From: Bilabrum cf. latius | Lineage: Eukaryota; Bigyra: Bicosoecida; Bigyra; Bicosoecida | Assembly: GCA_965178125.1 (NCBI GenBank) | Contig: OZ237753.1 | Coordinates: 248,001-312,000, forward strand | Length of the DNA stretch: 64,000 nucleotides | Direction of reading: 5' to 3' | Shown here: piece by piece, positions 13,201 through 26,700 of the stretch | Layout of the letters: each line of letters starts with the position of its first letter | Numbering within the stretch: position 1 is the first letter of the stretch | Translations under genes and position numbers: made by a program | Notes under the pieces: generated by a model | The model's input: only the letters and a program-made list of their open reading frames with translations | Databases searched by the model: none | What the model was told of the DNA's origin: nothing

Positions 13201-16200
13201 TCAAGAGGCTCGGCCGACACCGGAAAGTCGTAGCCGAATGCCCCAAAACGAGATGCATCGAAAAAGTCCCGGAGTCGCCAAGCTACGATACGACTGACCG
13301 TGCAGCAGCTAGCGCATGCAATAGAATCCGCAGCGGGTCAACCAGTCCATGGTATAGACGACGCAGAGCCTATCGCGGACCTCAGCGATGGCCAGCACAC
13401 AGCAAGAGGCCCAGCACGGCCTAGATAGGAGGTCGTCCCACCTGTCTAGCAACAGGACGACGACCCTCAAGAAGGCGATGCCAAGGCCATTTCAAGCAAG
13501 TTCCCTATGGTTCGTGGTTCCACCTTGAAGCGAATCGCTACATTTTTGACCATGGATTCTCATGCTGACCGCCATTCCACGGTAGAGGTTCCTGCAATTC
13601 CCATCGCAGAGCTTGTGGGAGCCTGCGGGATCGTAGAGGTGCGCAGCGAGGACGGACTCGTGCCATGCCTAGCTCGCGTGCAGGAAGCGAAATGGCACAA
13701 GACCCGCTTCATCGTTGTGGGTTTAACACAACTACCACGTGATGATGCACTGGTGACTGAGCAAGCTCCTGTGCCTGTTGGTGGTCACAGGCGTGGGCTG
13801 CTTAGCGCCCGATCGGCTTCCACGAGCTCATCCAGCGGCAGCGAGCACTCCAGCTCGAGCTTCGATTCGATTCGTGCTGCGCTGGAAGAAGACGCGCACG
13901 ATCACCGCGAGAGAGAGCAGCGGCGTGTGCCTTTTGCTTCAAGCAGTGGCGTGCTGACTGTTGCCGGTCGAGACTCTAGCCATCGGTAGCTGCGCGCCAA
14001 TGCCAAATCGGCGGGCTCGTGCTCCTCTGCTACGGACGAGGTCTAGCCGATGCAATCGGAATCTTCGACGCACCCAGTACTCGTAGAGGCACGATCAAAG
14101 GTGTCTGATCAAAAGATGACCGAAGATAAGACTGCGTTGGCAAAGAAACGGCGATCGAGTCGCATCCACCCCATCCCAGGTCAGCTCGGTATGGCCGACG
14201 CGGAGTCAGTGCAGGGTTCCGCCACGACTGGAAAGCTGTCAGAGTCCAACCCATAGCAGCTGTTGCCATCAGCAGATCATCATGATTTCAGCTTGCCCGG
14301 AATCAGCTCTTTCAACCCACAGGCTAGTGGTGGGCTCAGTGGTGCCCGAACGGGCAGAGTGTCAGTCAACACCTCCAAACCGGATGCTGCATCAAGGTCC
14401 CTGTCCAAAGGAGTTACCTTTGAGATGCAAAAGGAAGGTCCGCGCAGCGTGGCGGGTAGCATGGCCGGAAGCATGGCTTCTGCTATGTCAGTGCACTCGA
14501 TGGCGAGAATCCTGGGCGAATCGATCAGGGAGCAGGAAGGCACCGAGCCTGAGGTACGGACCGTGCGCCTGGTAATGGTCCTGCTCGCGGTCAGCGTGGC
14601 CATGATGGCGGCAGCCGCGAGTGTAGTGGTTGAGCTGGGATCCACAGAGCTGCGCCAGCTCAGCGCGCTGACTTTAGCTGCAGGAGAGCGCAGCGTGCTC
14701 TTCGAAGCATGTACCGCCTGGGTGGAGAGCATCGTCATCGTGAACGCGCACGATCAGCTCAACATGACGCTACCCGAGGCAGAGCACATGTTTGGGACTG
14801 TGTCAGAGATGCAAGATTTTCTGCAGCGCGATGCCGAGCGGTTTTAGAACCTGCACGAGCAGCTGTACTCTGACCTGACGGCCGGTGCGAAGGAGCCTCA
14901 CAAGTGGGCGGCGAGCGTGCCGCATCCGTATTTCGAGCTGCGCATGAGCAGCGTAAATGCTAGGGACATGGCAGTTTTTGGTGAGTCTGTTGTTGACATC
15001 TTTGAGCTTCGGCTTGACCGCGGAGAAATTCCCCGGCCGAATCCTGAGGATCTGCCGCCACTTCCAGAAGGGATACCGATGGGCGATGCCAGCGGCTACG
15101 CCTCTGCATTTAGGGAAGCCCAAGCTGTGGCCGCAGCAAGCAACGCAATCGAACTTCTGGACATGCCCCTGACTGAAATGGCGGAGTAGATGGCGGCCTA
15201 GTTTCGACGCATCGCCAGGGCGCCCTCGCAGTCGCTGAGGCGAACGGATCAAGAGGTGGAGAGTCTTCTGAACAACGAAGACTCTGTGGCGGATGCCCTG
15301 CATGGATCTACGCTGCTCTACAAGAAAGCGTTCCTGGATCGATTCGAAGTTCTGCAAGAGCGCATCCTGTACGCCGGCATCGCGTACGTTTCTCTTGCTG
15401 TTGTGGTCACGAGCCTGGTGTTGACTCGGGCGGTAGTGTCCATCGGAAACAGGACGCGGCAGCTGCTGACAGTCGTCACATTCGTGCCGCGCAAGGTAGC
15501 TGCACTGGTCCGAACGAGGGCCCAGCGTGATCTCGACTTGCTGCTTGCCCAGTCGCAAGAAGACGATGATGAGGTTGAGGCTGGATCGTTCGTGTTGCAG
15601 AGCGACTACAACAAGGAAAGCAATGGAGACAATGCCGTGGCCAACACATCGCAAGTATCTGATGGCGACGATTCAGATGAACACTTGCTTCGCGACAAAG
15701 CAAGCGGCAAGCATGACGCTGCGTGGGACCACGTCCGTGCTACCATCAGCGAGGGTCCCACAAGCATCGCAAGCAGGATAGCACGCGAGGGGCGGCGCGT
15801 GCTCAATCTCGTGGCGCACAACCGACGTACGTGGAAGCGGGAGCGCATGGATACAACCCGCTTCGAGTGCAGCAGCATCGCCATGCTGCTAAGCCCAATC
15901 CTAGTCGTAGCGTTTTGGATGGTTTTTCTGGTGGTGTACCAGCTGTCTGTTAACGAGCATGCGAGGGAGGGCACTGTGCGTGTGTCTATAGAGGAGGATG
16001 CGCAGCGCACGCTGGTTGACTATACGATTGACGTGGCGCACCTGAGTGCCCTCAGTGGGGACAGGGAGGCGACTGCTGAGGAGACTCTCGAATCGGAGGC
16101 GCACCTTCTGGGTCTGCTGAACCTAGCTGTGTTCGGCGGTGAGAACGATGCTGTCGAGGGCGAGAGTGTGGATCGCCTCAAACCTGGCACTATCGAGCAG

Positions 16201-16899
16201 TTGATCATGCTTAAGGACGCGTGTCTCCCGCTCCGAGGTCCAGCGGGTGAACTCAGGGGCGTGGTTGGATCCAGCAACGCAACCGATGACGAGATTGCCC
16301 AAGTCCTTCAACGCTGCGAATCCGTCAGTGACGGAATCCTGGACGAGGGGGCGTATGGCGCGATCGTGTCGCTGGTTGCAAAGGGTAGAAAACTCGAATT
16401 CGACCGCGAGATACCAGATCCTGGGCATCCCCTTTTCCAGCCGGACCGCCGCAAGCTCCACCGGGATATGCTGCAGCTAGAGCGGCCGTTCCTGAGGATG
16501 GCCCTGTCGGGCATGGGCAAGGCCGTGGAAGAGGCGGTGGCTTCCAGCATTGATACGGGTCGACTAGTGCAGATCATCTTCAGCGCGATCTTTGCTTGTG
16601 GGTTCGGCACCTTTGTAGTCTGCGCGCAGGGCGCGATTCAGGCCCAGTTAGTTGGGCCGCTGCAGTCCGCCAGAGCCCTGCTAGCTGCGCTGCCGGCAGA
16701 GGTGATCAGTAGCGTCCCGCCGCTGCGAGCAGTAGTGAAGACGGTGGTGACAGAGGTATAGCTGAGCAGCAAAGGGCGCGACGCATCGGCCTTTTCTGGC
16801 CAGATCAGTGATATCGTGCGAAGGGCAGAACAGGGAGCCGGGAATCAGAGCTCAAGTGCTCCTAAAAGCACGTACTAGATCGAAGGTGAAAAAGTATGA
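10292..16899 (+). CDS. TmcB-like multi-span membrane protein with PAS domain
   Basis: Exons 10292-10488, 10653-10854 and 10948-16899 join in phase to 2,117 codons, ending in tandem TGA TGA (16897-16902). Fourteen TAGs are in frame. The N-terminal third has about eight hydrophobic spans (for example TTFLLGAFFTLCQLLAVPF in exon 1 and WVSLYVFSYVVVILQF in exon 2). A TPR-like helical region typical of the TmcB/TmcC family follows (about 11790-12480; RCPDLARLLHSSVELN and later ADRLEE). A PAS-like domain lies near 12520-12900. Four further membrane spans come later (about 14563-14640, 15361-15435, 15868-15950 and 16561-16630), separated by large extracytosolic or cytosolic segments. The layout suggests a membrane sensor; what it signals is unknown. 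The start was chosen as the only ATG in the 5' open stretch before the first donor. Confidence 0.85.
10489..10652 (+). other. Intron 1 of TmcB-like gene
   Basis: 164 nt, GTAAGC donor and TCTCGCAG acceptor. It splits a CCG codon after two bases. Splicing joins TFEP to LFEWLSLDRVD and removes an in-frame TAA created at the donor. Confidence 0.85.
10855..10947 (+). other. Intron 2 of TmcB-like gene
   Basis: 93 nt, GTAAGT donor and TGCCGCAG acceptor, phase 0. It joins GSLNST to VLFLPVSALLL, continuing a hydrophobic segment. Confidence 0.85.
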
Positions 16900-17650
16900 T
16901 GAAGCTGACACGTGGGATGGCACTTTATTCGAACAGCGGGCTATCGAGAGTCGAGGGAGGGCCCAGAGTTGGTTGCGACCGCATTTTGCGACCAGTTCAA
17001 GGCGGTTACAACCGATCCAGTCTCGCAGAACCGCACGAACACCGTTGCGATTCTATTGTAAATCCTCCGGGACGTTGAAATTATCCAGGGTCTCTTAGTG
17101 AGATACTGTATTGCACATGCGATTTCCGGTTGATTGGGGTCTAAATTGTCGGCTACTCGATATAAAACCATGCAAACAGGTGTATCGCCGCACACGGAAG
17201 GTCTGTGCCAGCAGCTGCTATCGAAGCTAATTTCTGATATTTAATGACGCAGTTTTAAGTCTTTACATATCTATTCTCTGGAATAGCGGCTGGCCTTCTA
17301 AATCTGTCGTAGCTTGAGGCAGTCTAGTGCAGGTGTGAGATGTTGCAATTGTTCGCGAGGCAGGTTGCGCCAACCTTTGGCACACCACTGTCTCTTCGGT
17401 CGATAGTGGTCCCAATTAAAGTATAAATCGATTAACGTATCATGTAGCAAGCAATTTGGGGATTGAAAGCCAGCCTAAGACGTCGAGCTGCGATAGAAGA
17501 TTCGCTGAAACATTCCTTCTGTGCCACTTCACCAGGCCTATGCATATCCCCTGGTCGCCTGTCTCAACACCCAATTTGTGTCATTGCTATGCATGTGAGA
17601 TTCTACGCAGTCTCCCTGCCTTTCGCAGCCGAAACCCGCGATTGCTTGAA
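16900..17650. other. Intergenic region between genes 2 and 3
   Basis: About 750 nt with lower GC than the flanking exons and no open frame resembling a protein. It should contain the 3' end of gene 2 and the promoter and 5' leader of the giant receptor gene. No tRNA-like or other RNA structure was recognised. Confidence 0.6.
17411..17427 (+). promoter_or_regulatory. Possible CCAAT/TATA-like core promoter
   Basis: CCAATTAAAGTATAAAT-like sequence: a CCAAT motif about ten bases before TATAAAT. It lies roughly 225 nt upstream of the signal-peptide ATG at 17651. A second TATAAAA-like run is at about 17161. Both are short AT-rich motifs in an AT-richer spacer, so chance is a real alternative. Confidence 0.25.
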
Positions 17651-17719
17651 ATGTGGCACCACGTCACGGCAGCCGTTTGCTTGGTTGCAATCCTCTCAGC
17701 CCATCGAGCCAGTGCTGCA
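17651..17719 (+). other. Signal peptide of giant receptor
   Basis: A short N-region (MWHH) is followed by a hydrophobic core TAAVCLVAILSA and a small-residue cleavage site ASA before AIGIDGSLP. This routes the huge ectodomain to the secretory pathway and fixes the preferred start codon. Confidence 0.75.
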
Positions 17720-20700
17720 ATCGGAATCGACGGATCGCTTCCCGCCGATGGGGCTAGTTCGATTGCTTTATCGCTGTCAACGGTCGAGATCCACTTTGAT
17801 ACTGCAATAAAGGCTCGGCCAGGACACTCTGTTTTCATCGCCCGCCGATCGGACGGCGTGGCTGTAGCCGAGTTTGACGCTGGCATTGCAACCATCGACG
17901 ACCGAGCTGGTACGCCTGATAGCGTCCTCCAGTTCAATCTGCGGGTCGGTGAGGAGCTAATCGCCCCTCTCGACCCCGAGACCGAGTACGCCATCACGGC
18001 CGAGGCAGGTGTGGCAGAGGACGCCACCGACTCGACCTCGCTGTCCCCTGCCATCGTGCTGGGTGGCAGCTCGTCTCCAACATTTACTACAACTAAGCTT
18101 CCCGGCTGTGCCAACTGGCTCTCGGCTGTGGATGCCATCTCATCCGGAACTTACGAGCCCTGGATGTCCAACACCGCCCATTGCGACTTTGTGTCGCCCA
18201 CGGGAGCCATGACTCTGGTGGGGTACGCCACTGCGTCCACCACGCAGTCCTCGGCTCTGCTTCCCGGTAACCTCAACGTGGAAGACCAGGCATCCGGCAC
18301 CTCTGTGTTCAACGCGAGCATGAGGAGCGGCGGTGCCACGCTGGAGGCCGATGAGGGGCTGGCGCGCGGTGCCATCGGGCTCATGGTGTCGGGGCGAAGC
18401 GGCAAGTCCTCGGCCGGGCTGAGGGGGTCAAGCACATACGATCACGCTTACCTGATCCAGTACCCCTCCCGGGCGGTGGGCGCAGATGGTCCATCACTGG
18501 TGCGCGGGTCCAGTGCCTCCACCAGCCAGGCCTGCACCAACTTCGACTGGGCCACCGTGTCGTGCATGTCCACGGGGGCAGACTCGGACGCCTGCGTGAA
18601 CAACGTCCTGCCGCCTCGCATGCAGGTGGAGGGCAGCACCATGACGGTGCAGGGGGGTGACGGGTACGGAGCAGTAGCTCGTGTATCGTCCACCACCGCA
18701 CTCTGCGACTGGACGCCTGATTCCAACGGAGTGGCCGCCATCTACGCAGGAGCCGACTCGGGCGCTGTGAGCGCCCTCTACCGGGTGCCGGGTGGCACCA
18801 CTTACGGCCGGGCATTCGGCTCTGTGGCCGTGTGGACAGCAGGGGAGGCCCCCATGCAGTCTTGCCGCGCGCACCTCGATGCAGCCACGGGAGATCAGAT
18901 GATTGCATGGTACCTGCTTCCCGGCGGAGGCGCGCCCCGGCCCAACGGCGACGTGCGTGACTACTCCGGTCGTGGCTTCGACTTGCCCGCCACCAGCGAG
19001 TACAAGTTCAGCGCCTCCGATGGCGGGTTTCTATTCAAGTCCGCTACCACCACTGAAGAGGCCGGCGCGGCGCAGGCAGGCAGCAGTGACACCCCAGTCC
19101 CTGTAGAAGGCGACCAGGCCTTTTCGTTCTGCGCGTGGTTTCGGTACGACGGACACCAGGGCGGCACCCAGTGGCCCTCGTCCCTGTCCTATGCGCCCAT
19201 CCTGGGGCTGCGCGCCTACAGCGGCATTCAGACGAACCAAGGCCTTGTCTTCGGCGCGTTCAAGGGCGGCCGGCTCGGCGTGGATTTCCGCGGGACCCGC
19301 GTGCTGTCCAAGGACGCCGGCACCGTGGGGGAGTGGACCCACGTGTGCGTGACCAGGACTCCCTCAAGCAAGAAGCTCGAGAGCACCACCATCTACATCA
19401 ACGGAGCCAAGGCAGTGGCTCAGCTCGACACGGACGCCGCCATCCGCGGGCAGCCGTCTGCCAACGCGCCCCCCTCCATCAAGGCAGCTCCCCTGCAGCT
19501 GGGTATCCACCAGGACCCGGCTAGCGGCAACGAGCACGTGTGGAACGGCAGGCTGTACGACGTACGGTTCTACTCACGGACCCTATCCATGCGTGACGTG
19601 GTTGCAGTGCACGGTGCTGCAGGCGGGGGCCCCTCACTGATCGGCCTTGAGGTCAGCGCGCTGTCAAAGGCAGCCGCTGATTGGGACTTTGACGGGGGCT
19701 CTTCCCTGGACGAGGAGGGTGCCAGCACTGCGTCTGCTGCTGCCACCCGCAGGAGTGCCGCTCTGGTGAGTTCGATGAACCGCGTGGGAGGCAGTACTGC
19801 CTCGGCCACTGGCTTCTAGTGCTCGCTGCAGGGAACTGCTCGAGTCAGCGGCGGATCTCTTGTGCTGGACGGGGCTGGGCATGCGGACTGCGGTGCCCTC
19901 ACTGACGACTTGATTTCGTTCACCATCGAAGCCTGGGTCTCGGCTGCCGATGACCACTCATCCAACGGTGGAGGTGCCGTAATCTCGCTGGCCGAAACCA
20001 AAGACTCCACAGGTGCATTCGACGCCATCACTTTTGGAGAGCTCTACCGCGGGGAGTGGCTGGACTCGTCGGAGAGCCGCAGCCGCACAAGTTCGTCCTA
20101 GCGCACACCCCAGGAAGAGGACTCGTTCGGTGGCAGCCGCCGCATTCACCTTGTGCTCACGGTGGATGGATCCACAAGGACTCGCACGCTCTACAAGGAC
20201 GGATACGTCCTGCGCAGCCGCACCACTTCCTCCGTGCATACCCACAGCAGGTCCACGCACCGTGTCCTGATCGGGTGCAGGAACCCCTCCTGCACGGACA
20301 GCGGCCGCAGGTTCCGCGGTGCCGTGCATCAGGCTCGCGTGTACTCCGGATCCATGTCTGCCTCTGAGGTGATCGCACTGCACCGTCTCGGAGCTGCTGC
20401 CAACGCCCCTGGATTCGCCGTGGGTGGCGAGCTTGGCCTGCTGAGTGGGCCCCGGCTGCTCTCCCTGGCAGGAGACCGGTCCATGGACGCAAAGGGCGGG
20501 TGGCGCGCTGAGTGTGACATGGACACTGATGATGGCGGCTGGACCCGGTTCTGGTGGTACCACGGACACACGCGGTCTTCGTTCCCATCCGGCGAGAACG
20601 ACGTGCTAGCTGATGAATTCGGCGATTGTGACCCTGACTCTGACTACTGCTTCGCCAAGATGCCCTCCTTCCTAAAGGAGGAGTCCACGCAGCTCATGGC

Positions 20701-23700
20701 TCGTGACAGCAAGGGCACCACGTACATCTGGACCTTTGACCCGAACAATGACGTGGCCCATCGCGCCTGGCTTGCGTTCAGCAAGGGCGAGGAGACTCTC
20801 TACGACGTGCTCGAGGACAACTCTGGCCTGGCCTCCGGGCACGCAGACAAGCACGTGTGGCAGCCAGTTGTGGTTGCTCAAGGCGGTTTCCACGGCCGAG
20901 ACTAGTCACTGTTCATGTACAGGCAATAGAACGGCATCAAGTCGATCATGCTGGATGACGACGGGTGCTCCTGCTACTCCACGCTTGAGATGGGTCACCC
21001 TATGTGCGGCAACTCATGGGACTCTCAGTTCGCTTCTGGTGATACAGGTGCTGATGCCATCAACGATGATGGATGCAACGGACCCCAGGAAGGTGTTGGT
21101 CTCGAGCTGTTCTTCCGCGAGACGCGCACCGGGGCCACCATGCCCACGGTCCGAACCGAGTCTGCTAGCATCGTCACTTCTGCAGCTGCCCCTGCAGTTC
21201 GCGTTAAGGTTGTGCGGACTGCTGCTGGTGGCGCGATCACGAAGCGCTCACGGTCTACTGGCAGTGGATCGGCTGCTCCTGAGATCGTGGTCGGGTTTCA
21301 CACAGTGGCAGGCAGTGCCGAAGCTGGCACCCATTTTCTGGCAGCCAGCGGCGAGATCTCGTGGGCGCACGGCGACACGAGCCCCAAGTACATCACGGTC
21401 CCGCTGCAGTCCTCCGGGGCCCAGGCTATCACGGATGACAAGCACTTCACCGTCACGCTGCAGGCACCACGCGGGGCCCGCTTCCCCGCGCCCCATCCGC
21501 GTGCTTCCATGCGCGTTGACAGCGACGCCTTCCGCTCGGTGCGTCAGACTCGTGTCACCCTGCAGCCCATCGTGGGGGCTGGGGGAACTGCGGGCCCGCT
21601 TCGTCTCCAGAGCGTGGGTGAGGGCCAGCTGCATCAGGATGAGCTGAGGCCACAGGTGGACTTCACTCTGCCCGCTGCCATGCAGGCTGGCAACATAGCC
21701 CGTGGGCAGCCGGTGTTCACGTCAGGCTTCCGCCCCAGCAACCGTACCAGGTCGCAGAGCGAGCAGTCTCTCGTGGATGGCAGGTACGGAGACCTCGATG
21801 CATTCGTGCCCGCTGCTGACATGTTCAAGTCTCGCGCCCAGTCCAGGGACTACTACTATGCCGCTGTGGTGCTGCCTGATGGCGGCAAGCGGGTCCGTAT
21901 GGTGGCCTTCGGGCGCGACAACACCGGCGTGTTCGCTGACCGGCTGACGGGCAACATCACGCTGGAGTACACCCGCGTGATGAACCCTTCTGCGACTACC
22001 ATGGACACCTCGTGGGTCGAGATCGACACGATCCAGCCAACCTCGCCCCTGAGGCACCTGTACGCCCTCAACACCCCGACCTTCGCCACAGCCCTGAGGC
22101 TCAAGCTTGCCAACAGTACCAAGGGAACGCTGGTGATCGATGAGTTTGAGGTGTATGCTGACACCGGGTCCGCAGACACGACTTCTGACCTAGAGGCCTC
22201 TTACGACTTTACGGCGGACCAGATCGCCACCAACCTGGGTCAGGTGACGGTGGCTGATCTCTCCGGAAACGACCGCACCGCTGAAGTGGAAGGTACGGTG
22301 CAGTTCCCTGCAACCGCCTTCCAGATCCCCTACGCTAGCCTTCGTGGATCAGGTGGATACCTGCGCATCCCTGGCCTGCGTGGAGCTAATTTCTCGAGGA
22401 CCGGCCTGACCGTCAGCATGCTGGCTCGCAGGGCGCCCACGGATGCCGCGCGGTAGAGCAGCACGGCCTCGTTGTTCAGCACTGGATACGCTTAGGATAG
22501 CCAGGCATTCGATTTAAGGTACCTGCAGAGCCCAGCTGCGCTCAGTGGAACTCCTGTCATCCCTCTCACCCGTGAGGTGGCACAGACTGGATTCTCGGCT
22601 CTACCTGCCTCTCAGGCCATGCTGCTACCAGATGACTCCACGGATACTGAAGACTACGCTTCCCCCGGGGTGTCAGTGGTCGGACAGGTCGAGGATGCAC
22701 CCGCTTGGGTGATGTTGACTGCCGTGTACGACCGTGGCACCAATCGTACCTAGCTGTATGTTAACGGACAGCAGGCTGCCGATGTTGCTGTGAATGGCCT
22801 GCCCCAGGTCAGCATCGGGAGCGATGTCACCATTGGCGCGGCTTTGGCTGGTCCTGGAACCGCAGCTGGCGGTGGTCGGGCCGCAGTCCCCGGTGGTTTC
22901 CAAGGCGATGTTGGCCGTGTTCGCGTGTTCAGCCGAGCCCTGACCCCAGATGAGGCGGAGCTCTTGTACGACGAAGTCTCGGATGAAATGGCCACGGATG
23001 CGTATGCCCTGTGGTGGCGCACCCAGGAGCAGAGCGGCAGCTTGCTGCTGGATGCTTCCGGGCACAGCAACTCTGGCAGCGTTGGAGGTGGCGTGTGGAA
23101 GGATGGAGCTCTGCACTTTAGTGGATCATCGGGCAGCACTGGCGACGGCGTGAGGTCCCTGAGCGACTCTGGACTCGTGGGCGATGCCTCCTTCACGATG
23201 TCTGCTTGGGTGTTCTACGACGGCGACTTCATCCCGTCTGGTGTGAGTCACATCATGGGTACAGACCTGTCTGGCGGTGCCTCGGCAACTGCCAGTGACT
23301 ACGCCACGCAGGGTACTGGCGTGGCTCTGTCCTTGCGCAGCGGCGTTTTGTCGCTCGAGTATGGACAGGATGTGCGCGTGCAGGGTACCAGCGCACTGGC
23401 GCCTAGGCGGTGGTACCACGTGGCTGTGGTTCGCCGATCGCAATCGAAGAAGGACGTAGGAACTCATCTCTTCATCAACGGCGAGGAAATCAGCACGCAG
23501 CTTCGGAAGCCTACCACAACCTCCGCTGAAGATGCCCAGAATGCTCCTGCCATCGCGGCCGCCCCAATCAGCGTGGGGCGTCTGGGTTCCGGCCGTAGGT
23601 GGGCTGGTTTCATAGTGGATGTACGCGTGGTCGCAGAGGCTCTGCGCGGCAGTCGACTGGTTCGGCTGTACAACAACGGCTTATTCGTCCGCTGGCCGCT

Positions 23701-26700
23701 GCGGGAAGGCAGCGGTACTCAGATCGGCAGTGCTGACGCGATGGACGAGATGGATGCTTCTACTGACATCGAAGTATCCCAGGAGGTTGGGCGCGGCGGT
23801 CAGCTGATCGGAACCACCAGCAGCAGCATGGCCTGGAACAGGGGACTGCTGCAACTAGGCAACTAGCCCGGCGATGCGGCCAGGTCACAGGCAGCAGTTC
23901 CTCTACTTGGGGATGCTGGCTTCACCATGATGGCGTGGGTGTATGCGAGCACGCCAGCCTCCAGCGGCGGCTGGGCGGGTGGGTCCGTACCAGGCGTAGG
24001 CTCTGTAGCCTCGGATGCCATTGAAAACACAATTGTGGAGGTAGTCGGTGTGAACTCTACCGGAAGCAGCGGTGGGCTGGCTGGTAGCGGTGAAGGCGCT
24101 GTCCTTGGCGTGGATGGGGCTGGCAGAATTGCGATCGATCTCGGTGGGTCTCTGCGCGTCCGATCCGCACCTTCTGTCGTGCCTCTTCAGCGGTACGTCC
24201 ATATCGCGGTAGTTAAGGCGCCAGGAATCGTGAGCACGTCATCCGTGAAGCTTTTCGTCGACGGCAGCCAAGTGGCCACCACCGACGTACGAGTCGTTTC
24301 AATTGTGCAACAGAGCTCCGTCTCAACAACCGCTCTGGTGTCGGAGACTTTCACCGGATCAATTAGGCCTAGCTTTCGCTCCGGCACGTTCGTTGTGGGT
24401 GCCGTGTCAGGTCCCTCTGCTCAAGGCCGTGCACAGCTGGTTGGCTTCGTGGACGACGCCCGCATGTACCTTCGTGAGGTCAGCAACAGTGACATTACCA
24501 GGATCTATGACGATTCGCGCAGATCGCACGTCCTGGATTACTCCTTAAAGTTTGACGGGCGCGGTGAGCACGCGCAATGGCAGTCGCCGTTCTTCTTCGG
24601 ACCCAGCACAGGAAGCAGCTCCAATGTTGGCATGACGATCGAGGCGTGGGTGTTCCCGTACAACAGTGCCAGGGAGGGCCAGGTGATCTTCGAGACTAAC
24701 GATGGTCCTGGGTCCAACGACATGCAGCTGAGAATCGGTGCATCAGCTCCGTACAGCTTCGAGTTCCACGTTCAGAGCAGCTCAACCGCGACCAGGGAAG
24801 TGGTGCGCTCCTCGACCTCTGCGGCTGCCATGAGGTGGACTCATGTTGCGGTTACGCTATCTACCGATGGTTCCGGTTCGACTGCCACCACGACAATGCA
24901 GCTGTTCCTGGACGGCACCTTGTCTGGCTCGCAAGTGCTGACAGGTGAGGCCCCCACGGCGCGGCAGCGGGCCAACATGCTGGTCGGCCGTGGAATGAGC
25001 GAGCCTGACGACGAGACGTGGTATGGGTTCATCGATGAGCTCAAGCTGTGGAGCGTGAAGCGGACTCCGGAGCAGATCCAATCTTCCATGAACGGCAGAG
25101 AGCTGCAATCTGCATCGGCAACAGCTTCCCAGGCTATGGGTCTCGAGGCTTTCTTGCCCATCGACATTTCCTCCGCTAGTCCCCACCACGATGATGTGCT
25201 TGCCGACTTGACAACGCTGCAAGATGCTTCAGTCCGTGGCCGCTCCTTCGTTCTGTCTCGCGATTGCGAGATCGACGGGTGCGTCGTGCTCAACCCCAGG
25301 TAGCTGATCAAAACAACGTGCGGCAACGGATTCAGGGACTCCGATGAGCAGTGTGACGATGGCAATCAGATCGCAGGTGACGGTTGCTCGGCAGGGTGCT
25401 CGATCGAGACCGGCTTCGTCTGCCGCCGCGTGGCCCAGACAGGCGCTGATCAGTGCTTTGAGGGCAAGTTACTGTTTGAAGAGAGCTTCGAGGGCACAGA
25501 TGCGATCAATGCCTGGAGCAGGGTCTCCAGCCAGCTGCAGGGGGCGGCCGTCAGCACGTCCTACGCCTCAATGGGCGCCAGCTCATTGCAGCTCCGTGCT
25601 GCCGAATCTGCCACTGGAACCGCCACGGTAGTGACTTCTGCAGCCAGGCGCGTGTCTGGTCTCTCTGGAATGGCGGCCTACCCGGACTTCCTGTCATTCC
25701 GGTACTACGTCCACAACTCGGGATCGGAGAATATCGTCTCTAGCGTGCCTGTCATGGTGCAGGTATTCGATGCCACGGGGCTGTCCAGCTCGCAGTCGCT
25801 GCCAACTCCCACGTCTTGCATCAACTCTGGCTGCTCCTCAGCTAAGTATGTGATGGTGTGCATCGACCCCCAGGGCTCCACCGGCTTTGGCGTGTAGCAC
25901 TGCGACATTGTGATCCGCTCTCGAGCTGACGGCGCCTTCCCGCCCGGGTTTGGCGCTAGCGGTACCGCCAGCTTCTTCTACGCTAACATTGACCTCACGC
26001 ACACTTTCCGAGCCAAGTACCAGAGCGACGCAGACTTTTCGCTGCCAACTCAGGTTGAGATCCGGATGATGGCACTGGCTGACAACGGCAACGCCGAGTC
26101 CTATGTGGACGAAATCCGCTTGCAGGAGCTGCGAGGCGCCGAGGCGTTGGCCAGGGTGTGTCCCCCCGCCAAGATCGTGACTATGCCCAAGTGGAGCGCA
26201 GAGATGGAGGATGGCTACTGGACCATGGAAAGGACTTATAACTACCAACTTGGCGCGGTGCAGCTTTCCGACCACCCCACCAATGCCATCACGTACAGCA
26301 TGTGGGTACGCAACCTGAGATATAGCGAAATGTCCACTTATTCCATGAAAACCCTCGTCCATTATCGAACTGACAGCTGGCTCAACACGTTTCGGCTAAC
26401 AACGGTAAGCAATAATGGTCTGATTTACCCAAGCTGTATCGCCGCCACTGTCTGTCCAGTTGTTCGCAAGCCTCGCGTCTACTTGCATGCTTGCTTTATT
26501 TGACTCGCAGAGTGGCTACAACTACTACGCCTTCATCCGAAATGGTGGCTTCAGCCCCCGCTCGATGAATCACATGAACAAAGGACAGCGGTGGGAGCAT
26601 GTCGTCATGTCATATACAACCGATTCAAGCAAACAAGTGTCTGGGTGCACCAGCGGCAGTGCGTACATGTTTGTGCAAGGCGAGCTTGAGGGGGTGTGGT

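Noticed and set aside
16900-17650. Small open frames upstream of the receptor start
   Set aside because: They lack ATG starts or protein-like composition and lie in the AT-richer leader or promoter.
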